Of a stretch of DNA of 64,000 bases, positions 35,901 through 44,832 are shown piece after piece. The DNA is from Thermomonas carbonis. Lineage in GTDB: Bacteria; Pseudomonadota; Gammaproteobacteria; Xanthomonadales; Xanthomonadaceae. Below the pieces are notes generated by a model that worked only from the letters and a program-made list of their open reading frames with translations, was not told the origin of the DNA and did no database searches. A program made the position numbers and the translations under genes. Positions within the stretch are counted from its first letter, which is position 1. Every line of letters starts with the position of its first letter. The stretch is from positions 186,001 to 250,000 of the forward strand of contig NZ_CP060719.1 in the NCBI RefSeq assembly GCF_014396975.1. Reading direction: 5' to 3'.

Positions 35901-38268
35901 GCTGATCCTGCGCGCGGTGGTACCGCTGTATCGTCCCGCCGGCCCGCTGGTGCACGCCGCCGATGCGCGCGCGTTGGCCGCGGCCTTCTGGCGGCAGGCG
36001 CAGGCCACGCCCGAGGCCGGCTGGCTGGAACGCATCCGCAATGCCAACGCGGTGCGCAGCCAGTTGCAGGACACCACGGCAACGACCGCGCTTGCGGACG
36101 AGCTCGCACGTGCGATCGGTGAGTTCCGCACACGACAGGCCTTGCCCCTCGCAGAAGGACTCGAGCACGAAGCTGCTGCCTTCCTGCTCGCCTCGATCAC
36201 CAACGACTCCGAGCAATTGCCGTTCACACGCTACGCATCGGGCCTGCTGGAAGCGCTGCAGGTGCAGCTTGCTGGCTCGGGCAGCGACGCCCTGTTCGCG
36301 CAGGCGCTGCAACGACTGCAGGATCGCCCCGGCGCGCAATGGTCGTTGCTGCTGCAGTGGCTGCAGGCGCTGGTCGCACGTCCCGAGCACGCAGCACTGG
36401 CCGCATACGCGCACGAAGCGGCGGCATTGCACCTGCACGGCCCGCACCTGCCGCACCGCATCGTCGACGTGCGCCTGATGGCGGATGCCAGCGGCCTGCT
36501 CGGGCAGCATCCGCGGATCGTGGAAGGCACGCTGCGCCTCGCCATCGACGATCTGCAGGCGCGGTTGCGCACGCACAACAGCGTGTTCCTCCCGGCGTTC
36601 CGCCGCTACCAGGAAGTCCGCTCGCGGATCGTCCAGCGCGAGCGCGAATCGATGCGCCTGTCCGAATTCAAGGCGCGGCCGCTGACCTCGTTCGTCCGCA
36701 ACAAGCTGATCAACGATGTCTACCTGCGGGTCATCGGCGACAACCTCGCCAAGCAGATGGGCACGGTCGGCGAAGACAAGCGCAGCGACCTGATGGGCCT
36801 GCTGATGCTGATCTCGCCGCCCGGCTACGGCAAGACCACGTTGATGGAGTACGTCGCGCACCGGCTGGGCCTGGTCTTCATGAAGATCAACGGACCGTCG
36901 CTGGGCCACCAGGTGCGTTCGCTGGATCCGGCGCAGGCGCCGGATGCGACCTCTCGGCAGGAGCTGGAGAAGCTCAACCTCGCGCTGGAGATGGGCAACA
37001 ACGTGATGCTGTATGTCGACGACATCCAGCATACCCACCCGGAATTCCTGCAGAAGTTCATCTCGCTGTGCGATGGCACCCGCCGCATCGAGGGCGTCTG
37101 GCGTGGCCGCACGCGCACCTACGACCTGCGCGGCCGCAAGTTCGCGGTGGTGATGGCGGGCAACCCATATACCGAGTCCGGAGAAGCCTTCAAGATCCCG
37201 GACATGCTGGCCAACCGCGCCGACATCTACAACCTCGGCGACGTGCTCGGCGGCATGGAGGACACCTTCCTGCTCAGCTACATCGAGAACAGCCTGACGT
37301 CCAATGCGGTGCTCGCGCCGCTGGCCACCCGCGACCTCGCCGACCTGTACCTGCTGGTCGACCGCGCGCGCGGGCGCGAAGTCTCCACCAACGCGCTCAG
37401 CCACGCCTACAGCGGGGCGGAGATCAACGAGATCGTCTCGGTACTGAAGCGGATGCTCGAGATCCGCGAGGTGGTATACAAGGTCAACCAGCAGTACATC
37501 GCGAGCGCCGCGCAGGCCGACAAGTACCGGGTGGAACCGCCGTTCAAGCTGCAGGGCAGCTATCGCAACATGAACAAGCTGGCGGAGAAAGTCTCGCCGG
37601 TGATGAACGATGCGGAGCTGCGCCAGGTCATCGCCGACCACTACCTCGGCGAATCGCAATTGCTCACGCAAGGTGCCGAGGAAAACCTGCTCAAGCTGGG
37701 CGAACTGCTCGACCGGATGACGCCGGAACAGCAGGCACGCTGGACCCAGATCAAGGCCGATTTCCTGCGCAACAAGGCGATGGGCGGTGAGGATGCCGAT
37801 GTCGGTGGGCGCATGGTCGCGCAGCTGGCCGACATCGCCGGCGGCCTGCAGGGCCTGCGTGACGAACCGGCACCGGTCGCGCCGCAACCGCCGCCCTGGA
37901 ACGAATTGCTGGAGGCGCTGGCGCGCATCGCCAAGCCACCGGCCACGCCGGCGATAGCGTCCCCGCCCGTGCCACCGGTCGGCGACCTGCTGCACAGCGC
38001 CAATCAACCGCTGCTCGACGGCCTGGAGCGCACGCTGGCGCGGCAGGACCACCTGCATTCGGCGCTACTGGAGTTGGTCGAGGTGATGAAGGCCGGCGGC
38101 ATGCCGAACACCACGCCGCGCGAACCCGTCGATCGAACAGTGCCGCGCATCCGCACACCGGAAGAGCGCGCGTTCGAGAAGACCATCAGCGCACTGAAAT
38201 TCAAGGCCGCCGAGGATGCCAGGAAAACGGATGCGGCCAAGCCGCCTGGCGAACCCGGCGCTTCATGA
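32929..38268 (+). CDS. Giant AAA+ ATPase (DNA repair ATPase-like), 1779 residues
   Basis: An N-terminal strand-rich domain (about 60-420, with HLNILDTLF and YVFYERESGLSALLVYN) is followed by a very long helical/coiled-coil region (about 500-870), an all-alpha segment, and a single AAA+ module near the end. It has SPPGYGKTT (Walker A Lys about 1302), VMLYVDDIQH (Walker B Asp 1364-1365), and VVMAGNPY with sensor-1 Asn about 1412. A Pro-rich tail follows. Proteins of this size and layout are annotated DNA repair ATPase in many genomes (recalled, not checked); the activity is not established. It overlaps the next gene by 4 bases. Confidence 0.85.
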   Translation: MTDSTDKQATGSDSLVDQAVAQGGAYEVLRRRLGEQGQKLQAIAQRINAQRLQEFGDSKMELVGRLRIRSEHNCVGRDIVQVGELLLFGFNVFMGLKSTTAVSDVFGLYRLVQVGDGYDVTPVDHAGSFLGDAGFVRDFAELYTYYKDARLLQLIVRDGKLLAAFQIGLNANDVRVFRWSLASSGEIDYIDARGERDIALPPPFDFEWIRASKSLEVSGRFPHLNILDTLFVETTGGDLTLKIENNTETGAGIYSEPVEDATQSLDDAQIHFAKVGALILLKVLPYRETTWRGLVYNTVTGKAVRQDAIVQACIQLPEDHGIIFPGGYYLQNGEHKAFDAAVQGMQYKRMIRSPNGEDVLYVFYERESGLSALLVYNMIQRRLQPPVLAHGYARLHDGRMVLFHAESDDPTRVHQMQVWQTPFASDEYVAARPPGTSFMGRIGNAELVRAVSNLLDLGRDIERDEVSAARYELLAHNTRRLFDVHHWIDDAQCGGLSTLLHEIAATGESVLDEFGKVQDVRRQSEVAMTKARASQRALLGRMQPEGWTGIQQFVEALAEITAQRGHLLTIRDYRYIDTAAIDAMGVELQEVNERVGVATGVFLAGDKALLPLQQALQTLDEQAQKSQTATRIGEQLAGMQAMSADLDRLSELMASLKVDDATRRTRVVDAISALYAKLNQARARAEQKRKSLASGEAVAQFGAQFSLFAQAVASALDMSTTPERADEQLSRLMVQLEELEGQFGEHEQFLGDILSKREELLEAFDTHRQALLDERQRKAQSVLDAANRIFDGLGRRTERFTNPDELNAFFAGDALVMKLRELAERLRALKDSVKADDIESRIKAARDQAVRGLRDRSDLFEEGGNVIKLGPRHRFSVNTQPLDLTLLPRGDEMAVHLTGTDYMAPLHDPELAELRAFWQVTLESESPGLYRGEYLAGQVLEAALDARDGLDIETLERLVGVPDALTNRVREFASARYRDGYEKGIHDHDAALILRAVVPLYRPAGPLVHAADARALAAAFWRQAQATPEAGWLERIRNANAVRSQLQDTTATTALADELARAIGEFRTRQALPLAEGLEHEAAAFLLASITNDSEQLPFTRYASGLLEALQVQLAGSGSDALFAQALQRLQDRPGAQWSLLLQWLQALVARPEHAALAAYAHEAAALHLHGPHLPHRIVDVRLMADASGLLGQHPRIVEGTLRLAIDDLQARLRTHNSVFLPAFRRYQEVRSRIVQRERESMRLSEFKARPLTSFVRNKLINDVYLRVIGDNLAKQMGTVGEDKRSDLMGLLMLISPPGYGKTTLMEYVAHRLGLVFMKINGPSLGHQVRSLDPAQAPDATSRQELEKLNLALEMGNNVMLYVDDIQHTHPEFLQKFISLCDGTRRIEGVWRGRTRTYDLRGRKFAVVMAGNPYTESGEAFKIPDMLANRADIYNLGDVLGGMEDTFLLSYIENSLTSNAVLAPLATRDLADLYLLVDRARGREVSTNALSHAYSGAEINEIVSVLKRMLEIREVVYKVNQQYIASAAQADKYRVEPPFKLQGSYRNMNKLAEKVSPVMNDAELRQVIADHYLGESQLLTQGAEENLLKLGELLDRMTPEQQARWTQIKADFLRNKAMGGEDADVGGRMVAQLADIAGGLQGLRDEPAPVAPQPPPWNELLEALARIAKPPATPAIASPPVPPVGDLLHSANQPLLDGLERTLARQDHLHSALLELVEVMKAGGMPNTTPREPVDRTVPRIRTPEERAFEKTISALKFKAAEDARKTDAAKPPGEPGAS

Positions 38269-38954
38269 GCGAGCTCGACGTGCCACGCGATGAAGCGAGC
38301 CTGCTGGATGCGGCACGCCATGCGCAGGCAGAAGCCGCGTCGCTGCAGTCGCCCGCGTTCGACATCCAGGAGACGTTGCGCGACCTGCGCACCGTGCTGT
38401 TGTCGACCGACGCGGGCGCGTTGCGAAAGAGCGTCGGCTTCTTCGGTCGCCTGCTCGGTCGCGACATCGACCTGCAGGCGCAGTCCACTGCCATGCGCGA
38501 GCAACTCGCGCTGCTGGTGTTGCAGGCGCGTCAGCGTGGTGAGGCACTCGATCGCCACAACCACATGCTCGCGTCCCTGCGCGATCGCCTGACAGCGCTC
38601 GCCGGTGAATTCGATGGCGCCATCGCCCGACATGCCGAAACAGAGTCGCACCCGACATCGGACCACGCGCGTTCGCGCCTGCTCGAATCCACCCGCCTCG
38701 GCTGCGCACTGACCGCAGCCCAGCTCGGTGTGCTGGTGCAGAATGGGCAAGCGCTGTCGGTCCGCTACCAGCACATGCTGCCGCAGGTGGAGGGCCTGCT
38801 GGTCCAGCATCGCGCCTCACTGGCGGGCCGGGTCGATGCAACACGCATGCGCGATGCCGCCAGCCTGGTCGCATCGATCGAATCCGGCATCGCCGGCCTG
38901 TCGCCATCGCCATCCGCAACCCCCATGCACGCCGCCGCCCAGGAGTCGCCATGA
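38265..38954 (+). CDS. Unrecognised helical protein in the ATPase operon
   Basis: 229 residues, soluble, mostly alpha-helical, no cysteines or membrane segment. A recognisable stretch is FFGRLLGRDIDLQAQSTAMREQ followed by a long helix LLVLQARQRGEALDRHNHML. It ends in a Ser/Pro/Ala-rich tail. The first and last 4 bases overlap its neighbours (ATPase and TelA-like), so expression is tightly coupled. The heptad pattern suggests it bridges ATPase and TelA-like protein, an inference only. Confidence 0.72.
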   Translation: MSELDVPRDEASLLDAARHAQAEAASLQSPAFDIQETLRDLRTVLLSTDAGALRKSVGFFGRLLGRDIDLQAQSTAMREQLALLVLQARQRGEALDRHNHMLASLRDRLTALAGEFDGAIARHAETESHPTSDHARSRLLESTRLGCALTAAQLGVLVQNGQALSVRYQHMLPQVEGLLVQHRASLAGRVDATRMRDAASLVASIESGIAGLSPSPSATPMHAAAQESP

Positions 38955-40063
38955 CCACGCTCAACACCGAATCCACCTCCCTGCTCCCGGCCGCGCTGGA
39001 CGAGAAATCGCTGCTCGACCTGGGCCTGACCAGCGCCGACATCGGCAAGATCCAGGAGACCTCGCGCGCGTTGCAGGACATCACGCCGGGCAACCTGCAC
39101 GGCTACGGCCGCGAAGCCGCGGGCAAGACCAGCAGCTTCTCGACGCAACTGCTCGACAAGGTGCGCAACGCCGACCTCGACAACTCCGGCGACAAGCTCG
39201 GCGAAGTGGTACGGATCGCGCGCAGCCTGAACCTGGATTCGTTCGGCGAGCGTTCCAAGCTGCCGATCCTGGGCCCGCTGATCGACAAGCTGAAAGCCAC
39301 TCGCGACGACCTGGTGCAGAAGTACAGCTCGACCAACAGCCAGATCGACCAGCTGATGCGCGACGTCGGCCAGACCCAGGCCACCCAGCAGCAGCGCGTG
39401 CGCGAATACGACCAGATGCACGGGATCGTCCGCGAGGAACGCCACGCACTGGGCATCCATGTCGCCGCCGGCCGCGTGCGCATCGCCGAACTGCAGCAGG
39501 AGCTGGCCGCACTGGCCGGCCAGGACGATCCGCAGAGCCGGATCCAGCGCGCCGAACTGGACACCGCGCTGCGCCTGCTCGACAAGCGCGTCTCAGACCT
39601 GCAGGTGCTGCAGCACGCCGCCGACCAGACCCTGCCGATGATCCGGCTGATCCAGGCCAATGCGATCCAGCTGATCGAGAAATTCAGCGCGGTGCGCGAC
39701 ATCACCATCCCGATGTGGCGCAACCAGTTCGCGATCCAGCTGTCGCTGGCCGACCAGCGCAATGCGGTCGACCTGGCCAACGCGATCGACGATGCCAGCA
39801 ACGAACTGATGCGCAAGAACGCCGACCTGGTGCATGCGACCTCGGTGGGCACCGCCAAGGCCAACCAGCGTTCGGTCATCGACATCGAAACCCTGCGCCA
39901 CGTCCACGACAAACTGATCCAGACAGTCGAGGAAGTGCGCGACATCCATCGCGAAGGGATGGTCAAGCGCCAGCAGATCGGCGGCGAACTGGCGCAGATG
40001 CGCGACGAGGTGCAGAAGCGCATGTCTCAGACCGCCTCCGGGGCCGCCTTGCTGCCCGGATAA
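38951..40063 (+). CDS. TelA-family protein (toxic anion resistance)
   Basis: 370 residues, helical throughout. The family pattern is complete: LLDKVRNADLDNSGDKL, FGERSKLPILGPLIDKLKATRDDLVQKYSS, QIDQLMRDV, then IRLIQANAIQLIEKFSAVRDITIPMWRNQFAIQLSL in pieces and KANQRSVIDIETLRHVHDKLIQTVEE. TelA proteins are linked to tellurite and colicin tolerance and to Ter stress clusters; the molecular role is unclear. Last gene of the seven-gene unit. Confidence 0.92.
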   Translation: MTTLNTESTSLLPAALDEKSLLDLGLTSADIGKIQETSRALQDITPGNLHGYGREAAGKTSSFSTQLLDKVRNADLDNSGDKLGEVVRIARSLNLDSFGERSKLPILGPLIDKLKATRDDLVQKYSSTNSQIDQLMRDVGQTQATQQQRVREYDQMHGIVREERHALGIHVAAGRVRIAELQQELAALAGQDDPQSRIQRAELDTALRLLDKRVSDLQVLQHAADQTLPMIRLIQANAIQLIEKFSAVRDITIPMWRNQFAIQLSLADQRNAVDLANAIDDASNELMRKNADLVHATSVGTAKANQRSVIDIETLRHVHDKLIQTVEEVRDIHREGMVKRQQIGGELAQMRDEVQKRMSQTASGAALLPG

Positions 40064-40105
40064 CCCGTTACGCGGGCAGCGGGGCCGGCCATGTCGGCTG
40101 CGGCT

Positions 40106-40111
40106 TATAAT
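40106..40111 (+). promoter_or_regulatory. -10 box of the polyprenyl synthase gene
   Basis: A perfect TATAAT 25 bases before the ATG at 40137, just past the end of the TelA-like gene. No good -35 is seen. It indicates that the synthase is transcribed separately. Confidence 0.55.
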
Positions 40112-40136
40112 CGCGCATCCGCCCAAGCGACAGCCC

Positions 40137-41138
40137 ATGCACGACACCGCCGCGCCAGCCCCACGCCGACTCGACCTGCCCGCGATCCAGGCCCTTGCGA
40201 CCTCGGAGATGGCGGCGATGGATGCGCTGATCCGCCAGCGGCTGGCCTCCGACGTGGTGCTGATCAATCAGGTCGCCGAGTACATCATCGGCGCTGGCGG
40301 CAAGCGGCTGCGGCCGATGCTGTTGCTGCTGACCGCGGGTGCGCTGGGCCATCGCGGTGCCGATGCCCATCAGTTGGCGGCAGTGGTCGAGTTCATCCAC
40401 ACCTCCACCCTGCTGCACGACGACGTGGTCGACGAATCCGACCTGCGCCGCGGCCGCAAGACCGCGAACGCGGTGTGGGGCAACGCGGCCAGCGTGCTGG
40501 TCGGCGATTTCCTGTATTCGCGCAGCTTCCAGTTGATGGTCGAACTGGAGCGCATGGACGTGCAGCAACTGCTGGCCAACACCACCAACACCATCGCCGA
40601 GGGCGAGGTGCTGCAGCTGCTTCACGTGCGCAACCCGGATACCGACGAAGCCGCCTACCTGCGGGTGATCGAACGCAAGACCGCGGTGCTGTTCGCCGCC
40701 GCGACGCGCCTGGGTGCGTTGCTGGCAGGTGCCGATGCCGCGACGTGCGACGCACTGCATCGGTACGGCATGGCCCTGGGCTATGCATTCCAGATCGCCG
40801 ATGACGTGCTCGACTATGCATCGGACGCGGAAACGCTGGGCAAGAACCTGGGCGACGACCTGGCCGAAGGCAAGGCCACGCTGCCGTTGATCCACGCGAT
40901 GCAACACAGCGATGCCGCGACGCAAGCCGTGTTGCGCGCAGCCATCCAGCAGGGCGATACCGGCGCGCTGCCGCAGGTCATGGCCGCGATCCACGCCTGC
41001 AGCAGCCTGGACTACAGCCGCGACTGCGCGCTCCGGTACGCACGCGATGCCGAGGCTGCACTGGCGGGCCTGGACGACAACGATTTCGTCGCCGCGCTGC
41101 GCGGCCTCGCGCACTACTCGGTCAGTCGCGACCACTGA
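40137..41138 (+). CDS. ispB: Polyprenyl (octaprenyl) diphosphate synthase
   Basis: 333 residues. Trans-prenyltransferase motifs: GGKRLRPML, the first Asp-rich FARM LLHDDVVDESD (Asp95-99), the second IADDVLDY, then GKNLGDDLAEGKATLPLI. It elongates farnesyl diphosphate with IPP to the long isoprenoid tail of ubiquinone; octaprenyl length is inferred from relatives. Convergent with the dienelactone hydrolase gene, 7 bp apart. Confidence 0.95.
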   Translation: MHDTAAPAPRRLDLPAIQALATSEMAAMDALIRQRLASDVVLINQVAEYIIGAGGKRLRPMLLLLTAGALGHRGADAHQLAAVVEFIHTSTLLHDDVVDESDLRRGRKTANAVWGNAASVLVGDFLYSRSFQLMVELERMDVQQLLANTTNTIAEGEVLQLLHVRNPDTDEAAYLRVIERKTAVLFAAATRLGALLAGADAATCDALHRYGMALGYAFQIADDVLDYASDAETLGKNLGDDLAEGKATLPLIHAMQHSDAATQAVLRAAIQQGDTGALPQVMAAIHACSSLDYSRDCALRYARDAEAALAGLDDNDFVAALRGLAHYSVSRDH

Positions 41139-41145
41139 GTCGCGC

Positions 41146-41961
41146 TCAGTCGTTGGTGTCGAAGCGTTCCTCGAAGAAGTCCGCCAGCATCCGGTAGGCG
41201 CGTTTCGCCGCGCGTTCGTCGTAGGCGCAATTGGTCGACGGATCGTTGCCGGCACTGGGCTCCGCGAAGCAATGCACCGCACCCGCGAAATCCACGAACT
41301 GCCAGTCAGCACCGGCGGCGTCCATCTCGTTCTCGAAGGCGAGGATGTCGGCATCGGACACCGCCTTGTCGGCTGCGCCGTTGAGCACCAGCACCGGTGT
41401 CTTCACTTCCGCGGCAGTCGTCGATTTCGCGCCGGGTGCGATGCCGCCATGCAGGCTGACCACCCCGGCAAGCTCACTGCCCTCGCGCGCCAGTTCCAAG
41501 ACGGCGGAGCCACCGAAGCAGAAGCCGAGCGCGCCGATCCTCTCCGCATCCAGCGGCGATTTCGTCGCCTGCGCCTTCAATGCAGCCACCGCCCCGTCCA
41601 TGCGCGCGCGCAGGACACTGCGGTCATCGCCGCGCAGGCCGCCTGCGAACGCACCGGCCTGCTTCGCATTCTTCGGCCGCTTGCCCTTGCCGTAAACGTC
41701 CGCGACCAGCACCACGTAGTCGTCGCCGGCCACCGCCTTGGCGCGCTCGATGGAGTCCTTCGTCACGCCCATCCAGTTCGGCACCATCACCAGGCCGGGG
41801 CGTTTGTCGGTGCTGGCGTTGTCGTAGACGACATAGCCGCTGAAGCGGTCCTTGCCGACTTTCCACTCGACCGGCTTCGCCACTATCGCGGCGAACGCGG
41901 GCGAAGTGGCAAGCAGCAGTCCAAGGGCGAGCAGCAATCGGCTGAAAGGCTGGCGGCGCAT
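41146..41961 (-). CDS. Exported dienelactone hydrolase family protein
   Basis: 271 residues with a signal peptide ending about ATSPAFA. The catalytic triad is visible: GFCFGGS (Cys nucleophile), PVLVLNGAADKAVSDAD (Asp) and GAVHCFAEPSAG (His). It matches the DLH-fold hydrolases of the periplasm; the natural ester or lactone is unknown. Separated from murD2 by 105 bp that include a GTCAT palindrome, so it is probably its own unit. Confidence 0.87.
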   Translation of the reverse strand: MRRQPFSRLLLALGLLLATSPAFAAIVAKPVEWKVGKDRFSGYVVYDNASTDKRPGLVMVPNWMGVTKDSIERAKAVAGDDYVVLVADVYGKGKRPKNAKQAGAFAGGLRGDDRSVLRARMDGAVAALKAQATKSPLDAERIGALGFCFGGSAVLELAREGSELAGVVSLHGGIAPGAKSTTAAEVKTPVLVLNGAADKAVSDADILAFENEMDAAGADWQFVDFAGAVHCFAEPSAGNDPSTNCAYDERAAKRAYRMLADFFEERFDTND

Positions 41962-42030
41962 GGCGGGATCTCCGGGGGAAGAGCGCCTACGCTACCGCGG
42001 GAAGATGCAAGCGAGGTGAACTTCCATGCC

Positions 42031-42056
42031 GTCATTCCCGCGAAGGCCGGGATGAC
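42031..42056. repeat. GTCATCCC-family palindrome
   Basis: GTCATTCCCG CGAAGG CCGGGATGAC: nearly perfect arms around a GCGAAGG loop, after the end of murD2. Same family as 9034, 52535, 57221 and 59703. Confidence 0.7.
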
Positions 42057-42066
42057 CAGCGACGCC

Positions 42067-43464
42067 CTACGCGATCCCCATCCCGGCGATGCCCGAGATC
42101 GCGTCCGGGTCGAAGCCGGCGAGCTCGGCGAAATGGCGGCCACGCGCCACGTAATCCTTGTACATCCCGAAGCTGGGGGCTCCGGGCGAGAGCAGCACGA
42201 CGCCACCGGCCGGCAACGCAGCACGCGCCTGCGACATCGCCTCCGCCAAGTCGCTCGCAGACGACAGCGCGAAGCCGCGCGCCTCGGCAATCGGATCGAG
42301 CAGCACGCGGATGCGCGGGCCGTTCTGTCCAAGGGTCACGATCGCGCGGGGCGCCTGCGTGCGCATCGCCGCCGCGAATTCGTCCCACGGCAGGCCACGA
42401 TCATGCCCGCCGACCAGCAACGCCACCGGGCGGTCGCGATACAGCGCCAGCGCGGCCAGCGTGGCCATCGGCGTGGTGCTGATGGAATCGTTGACGTAGA
42501 GGATGCCGTCGCGCTCGCCGAGCGGTTGCAGGCGATTGGGCAGCGGCTGGAACGTGGCTGCGTGTGGCGCGAGTGCAGCCGCATCCAATCCGAATGCATC
42601 CAGCGCGGTGAGCACGGCACACAGGTTGCTGCGGTTGTGCCAGCCCGGCAGCGGCAGCGACGCGGTGTCCATCACGAATTCGTCGGCCCGATACAGCGCG
42701 TCTTCGCGCAGGTGCCAGCCACGCGCATCGCCATACCACTGGATCTCGGAATCAGGCAACGGCAGCGCGGCCAGGCGCGGATCAGCGGCATTGAGCACGG
42801 CGATGCGTGGCTTCGCTTCGGTCAGCAGCGCGAGCTTGTCTTCGATATAGCGCGCTTCGCTGCCATGCCAGTCGAGGTGTTCGGGATGCAGGTTGGTGAC
42901 GATGGCGATGCCCGGCCGCGCGCCGGATGCGGCGACATCGCGGGTCTGGTAGCTGGACAGCTCGATGGCCCACGCCTCGGCCTGGCCGTCCAGCAGCTCC
43001 AGCAGAGGCACGCCGATGTTGCCGGCCAGCGCGGTGCGCATGCCAGCCGCGCGCAACAGGTGCGCCAGCAGCGAGCTGGTGGTGCTCTTGCCCTTGGTGC
43101 CGGTCACGCAGATGGTGCTGGGAAGGTTGCCGTCGGCATCGGCGCGCTCGCCGAACCACAGCGCGGTGCCCCCGATGAAGTGCGTGCCGCTCGCCGCTGC
43201 GACCAGTGCGGCCGGCGAATACGGGCTGATGCCGGGCGACTTCACCACCACGTCGAATGCACCAAGGCGCTCGCCGTTGGGCGCGTGTTCGATCGCCAGC
43301 AACGGATCATGCGAAGCCGCCGCCTCGACGGCTTCGGCTTCGCTGCAGAACAACGTCAACGCTTGCGGCGGCAAGCGCGTGCGCAACGCGGTGTACGCCG
43401 CACGGCCCTCACGCCCCCAGCCCCACAAGGCGACACGCTTGCCGGCAAGGTCGACGATCTTCAT
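42067..43464 (-). CDS. murD2: UDP-MurNAc-L-alanine:L-glutamate ligase, MurD2
   Basis: 465 residues, Mur-ligase fold: an N-terminal [12 protein letters not shown]ossmann part, P-loop [10 protein letters not shown] (121-130), then [17 protein letters not shown] and a [10 protein letters not shown]-domain. Standard MurD adds D-Glu; the version encoded next to murL adds L-Glu to UDP-MurNAc-L-Ala, and MurL then inverts it. That pathway is described in Xanthomonas. The start lies 6 bases after the murL stop, supporting the MurD2 assignment. Confidence 0.9.
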   Translation of the reverse strand: MKIVDLAGKRVALWGWGREGRAAYTALRTRLPPQALTLFCSEAEAVEAAASHDPLLAIEHAPNGERLGAFDVVVKSPGISPYSPAALVAAASGTHFIGGTALWFGERADADGNLPSTICVTGTKGKSTTSSLLAHLLRAAGMRTALAGNIGVPLLELLDGQAEAWAIELSSYQTRDVAASGARPGIAIVTNLHPEHLDWHGSEARYIEDKLALLTEAKPRIAVLNAADPRLAALPLPDSEIQWYGDARGWHLREDALYRADEFVMDTASLPLPGWHNRSNLCAVLTALDAFGLDAAALAPHAATFQPLPNRLQPLGERDGILYVNDSISTTPMATLAALALYRDRPVALLVGGHDRGLPWDEFAAAMRTQAPRAIVTLGQNGPRIRVLLDPIAEARGFALSSASDLAEAMSQARAALPAGGVVLLSPGAPSFGMYKDYVARGRHFAELAGFDPDAISGIAGMGIA

Positions 43465-43470
43465 GCGCGC

Positions 43471-44832
43471 TCAGGCGGCGAAACGGTCACGCAGTCGTTC
43501 CCACAACGCCGCAGGAATCCGCTGTTCCTCATCCAGCACCAGCAACGGTTCGATGCGCAGGCCATCTGCGTGCAACTGCGGCGCGATCTCGCGGGCGAAG
43601 CGTGCGACCAGCGCGTCCTCGCGCCATTCCGGGCGTTGCGCCAGTGCGGCCATCGCCGCCCGCGATTCGCGGCCCTCGCCCACGCACTCGAACGGCTTGT
43701 GGTCCTGGTATTCGAGCAAGGCATCGAAGCCGGCGGTCTGCGCCGGATCGTCCAGCAGGTTGCGACCGACGATACCGACCAGGCGCAGCTTCGGCACGAA
43801 CGGCGCCAGCGCGAGGAACACGAAATGGCACTTGGGGCAGACCCCGCACCAGCGGCTGGTCGGCCGTTCGCCGAGGATGTGGAAATTGCGATTGCAGCTG
43901 GAGAAGTGCGCGTCGTAGCGATCCGTCTTCGCGAACTGCCGCGCGACCGCGAGCTCGCTGAGCGGGCGCAGCAACGAGTAGTACTGCAAGTCGGCGGCGA
44001 CATGCGATTGCAGGTGCGCGCCGAACGCGGATTCGAACGCCCAGCCCTTCGACCACTGGTGGTTGACCTCGCCGGTACCGGGGATGATCGAGCCGTAGCT
44101 CGCCGAGCGTTCGTTGGAGAACACCACCTGGTCGACGCCCAGCACCACCGCGGCGAAGGCGATGATCGCGGAGTTCACCGCAGTCACCGGGATGTGCCCG
44201 TTCCACGCGCCCTGGCGGTTGAGGTCGAACAATTGCGGTGCCAGCTGGCGGCCGATGTTGAACGTGGGCAAGCCGGTGTGCGCCGCGCAGGCAGCGATCA
44301 GCTGCGACCCGCCGATCCAGGTCACCGTCTGCGCCACGCCTTCCGCGCGCAGGGCCTCGATGCTGACCAACGAATCCTTGCCGCCGCCGATGGCGACCAG
44401 CGCGTGTTCGCGCAGGCCGAGTACCGGCGCAGGCGCCGCCGCATCGTCGAGATGCGGGAAGCGGATCCGCCCGCGCAAATCCAGCCCATTGCGATAGGCG
44501 AACTCGCCAAGCCCGTTGAGGTACACCGCGTCCAGCAACGTCGCAGTATCGGCATCGATGGCGTAACCCTCGATGCGGATTTCCGCGGGCACTGCCGCCT
44601 TGTAGTAGCTCACGCCGGCGATCAGGTGCAGCAGCTGCAAAGCACGCTCTGCAGCAGCAGCGCGCGCATCATCCAGTGCGAACGGCGCGCCGGGCAATGT
44701 CACCGTCTCGACCAGCTCCGGGCCGTCGTCGAAGGCATAGACCAGCCGCGCCACGCCGGTGGCGGGATCGAAGCCGCATCGCACGAAACGGAACGCGCGG
44801 ATCGCGTCGCGCTCGAACACCCAGTCACTCAT
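43471..44832 (-). CDS. murL: UDP-MurNAc-L-Ala-L-Glu epimerase, MurL
   Basis: 453 residues from the ATG at 44832. The adenylating motif IGGGKDSLV (149-154 GGGKDS) is PP-loop-like, as expected for ATP-dependent activation of the glutamyl carboxylate. The Cys-rich CNRNFH...RWCGVCPKCHFVF follows. MurL makes the D-Glu terminal peptide directly on the nucleotide precursor, replacing MurI glutamate racemase. The start overlaps the lysAC stop by 8 bases, so translation is coupled to lysAC. Confidence 0.92.
   Translation of the reverse strand: MSDWVFERDAIRAFRFVRCGFDPATGVARLVYAFDDGPELVETVTLPGAPFALDDARAAAAERALQLLHLIAGVSYYKAAVPAEIRIEGYAIDADTATLLDAVYLNGLGEFAYRNGLDLRGRIRFPHLDDAAAPAPVLGLREHALVAIGGGKDSLVSIEALRAEGVAQTVTWIGGSQLIAACAAHTGLPTFNIGRQLAPQLFDLNRQGAWNGHIPVTAVNSAIIAFAAVVLGVDQVVFSNERSASYGSIIPGTGEVNHQWSKGWAFESAFGAHLQSHVAADLQYYSLLRPLSELAVARQFAKTDRYDAHFSSCNRNFHILGERPTSRWCGVCPKCHFVFLALAPFVPKLRLVGIVGRNLLDDPAQTAGFDALLEYQDHKPFECVGEGRESRAAMAALAQRPEWREDALVARFAREIAPQLHADGLRIEPLLVLDEEQRIPAALWERLRDRFAA

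Noticed and set aside
32050..38058. A 2002-codon open frame on the minus strand opposite the giant ATPase
   Set aside because: Translation is rich in Arg, Gln, Val and Leu with no recognisable domains, and it mirrors a conserved gene on the plus strand. High GC with few stop codons produces such antisense frames.
42067..43464. Calling this ligase the standard murD (D-glutamate-adding)
   Set aside because: Adjacency to murL and the operon layout fit MurD2, which uses L-glutamate. Only the full genome (presence of a second murD in the dcw cluster) can settle it completely.
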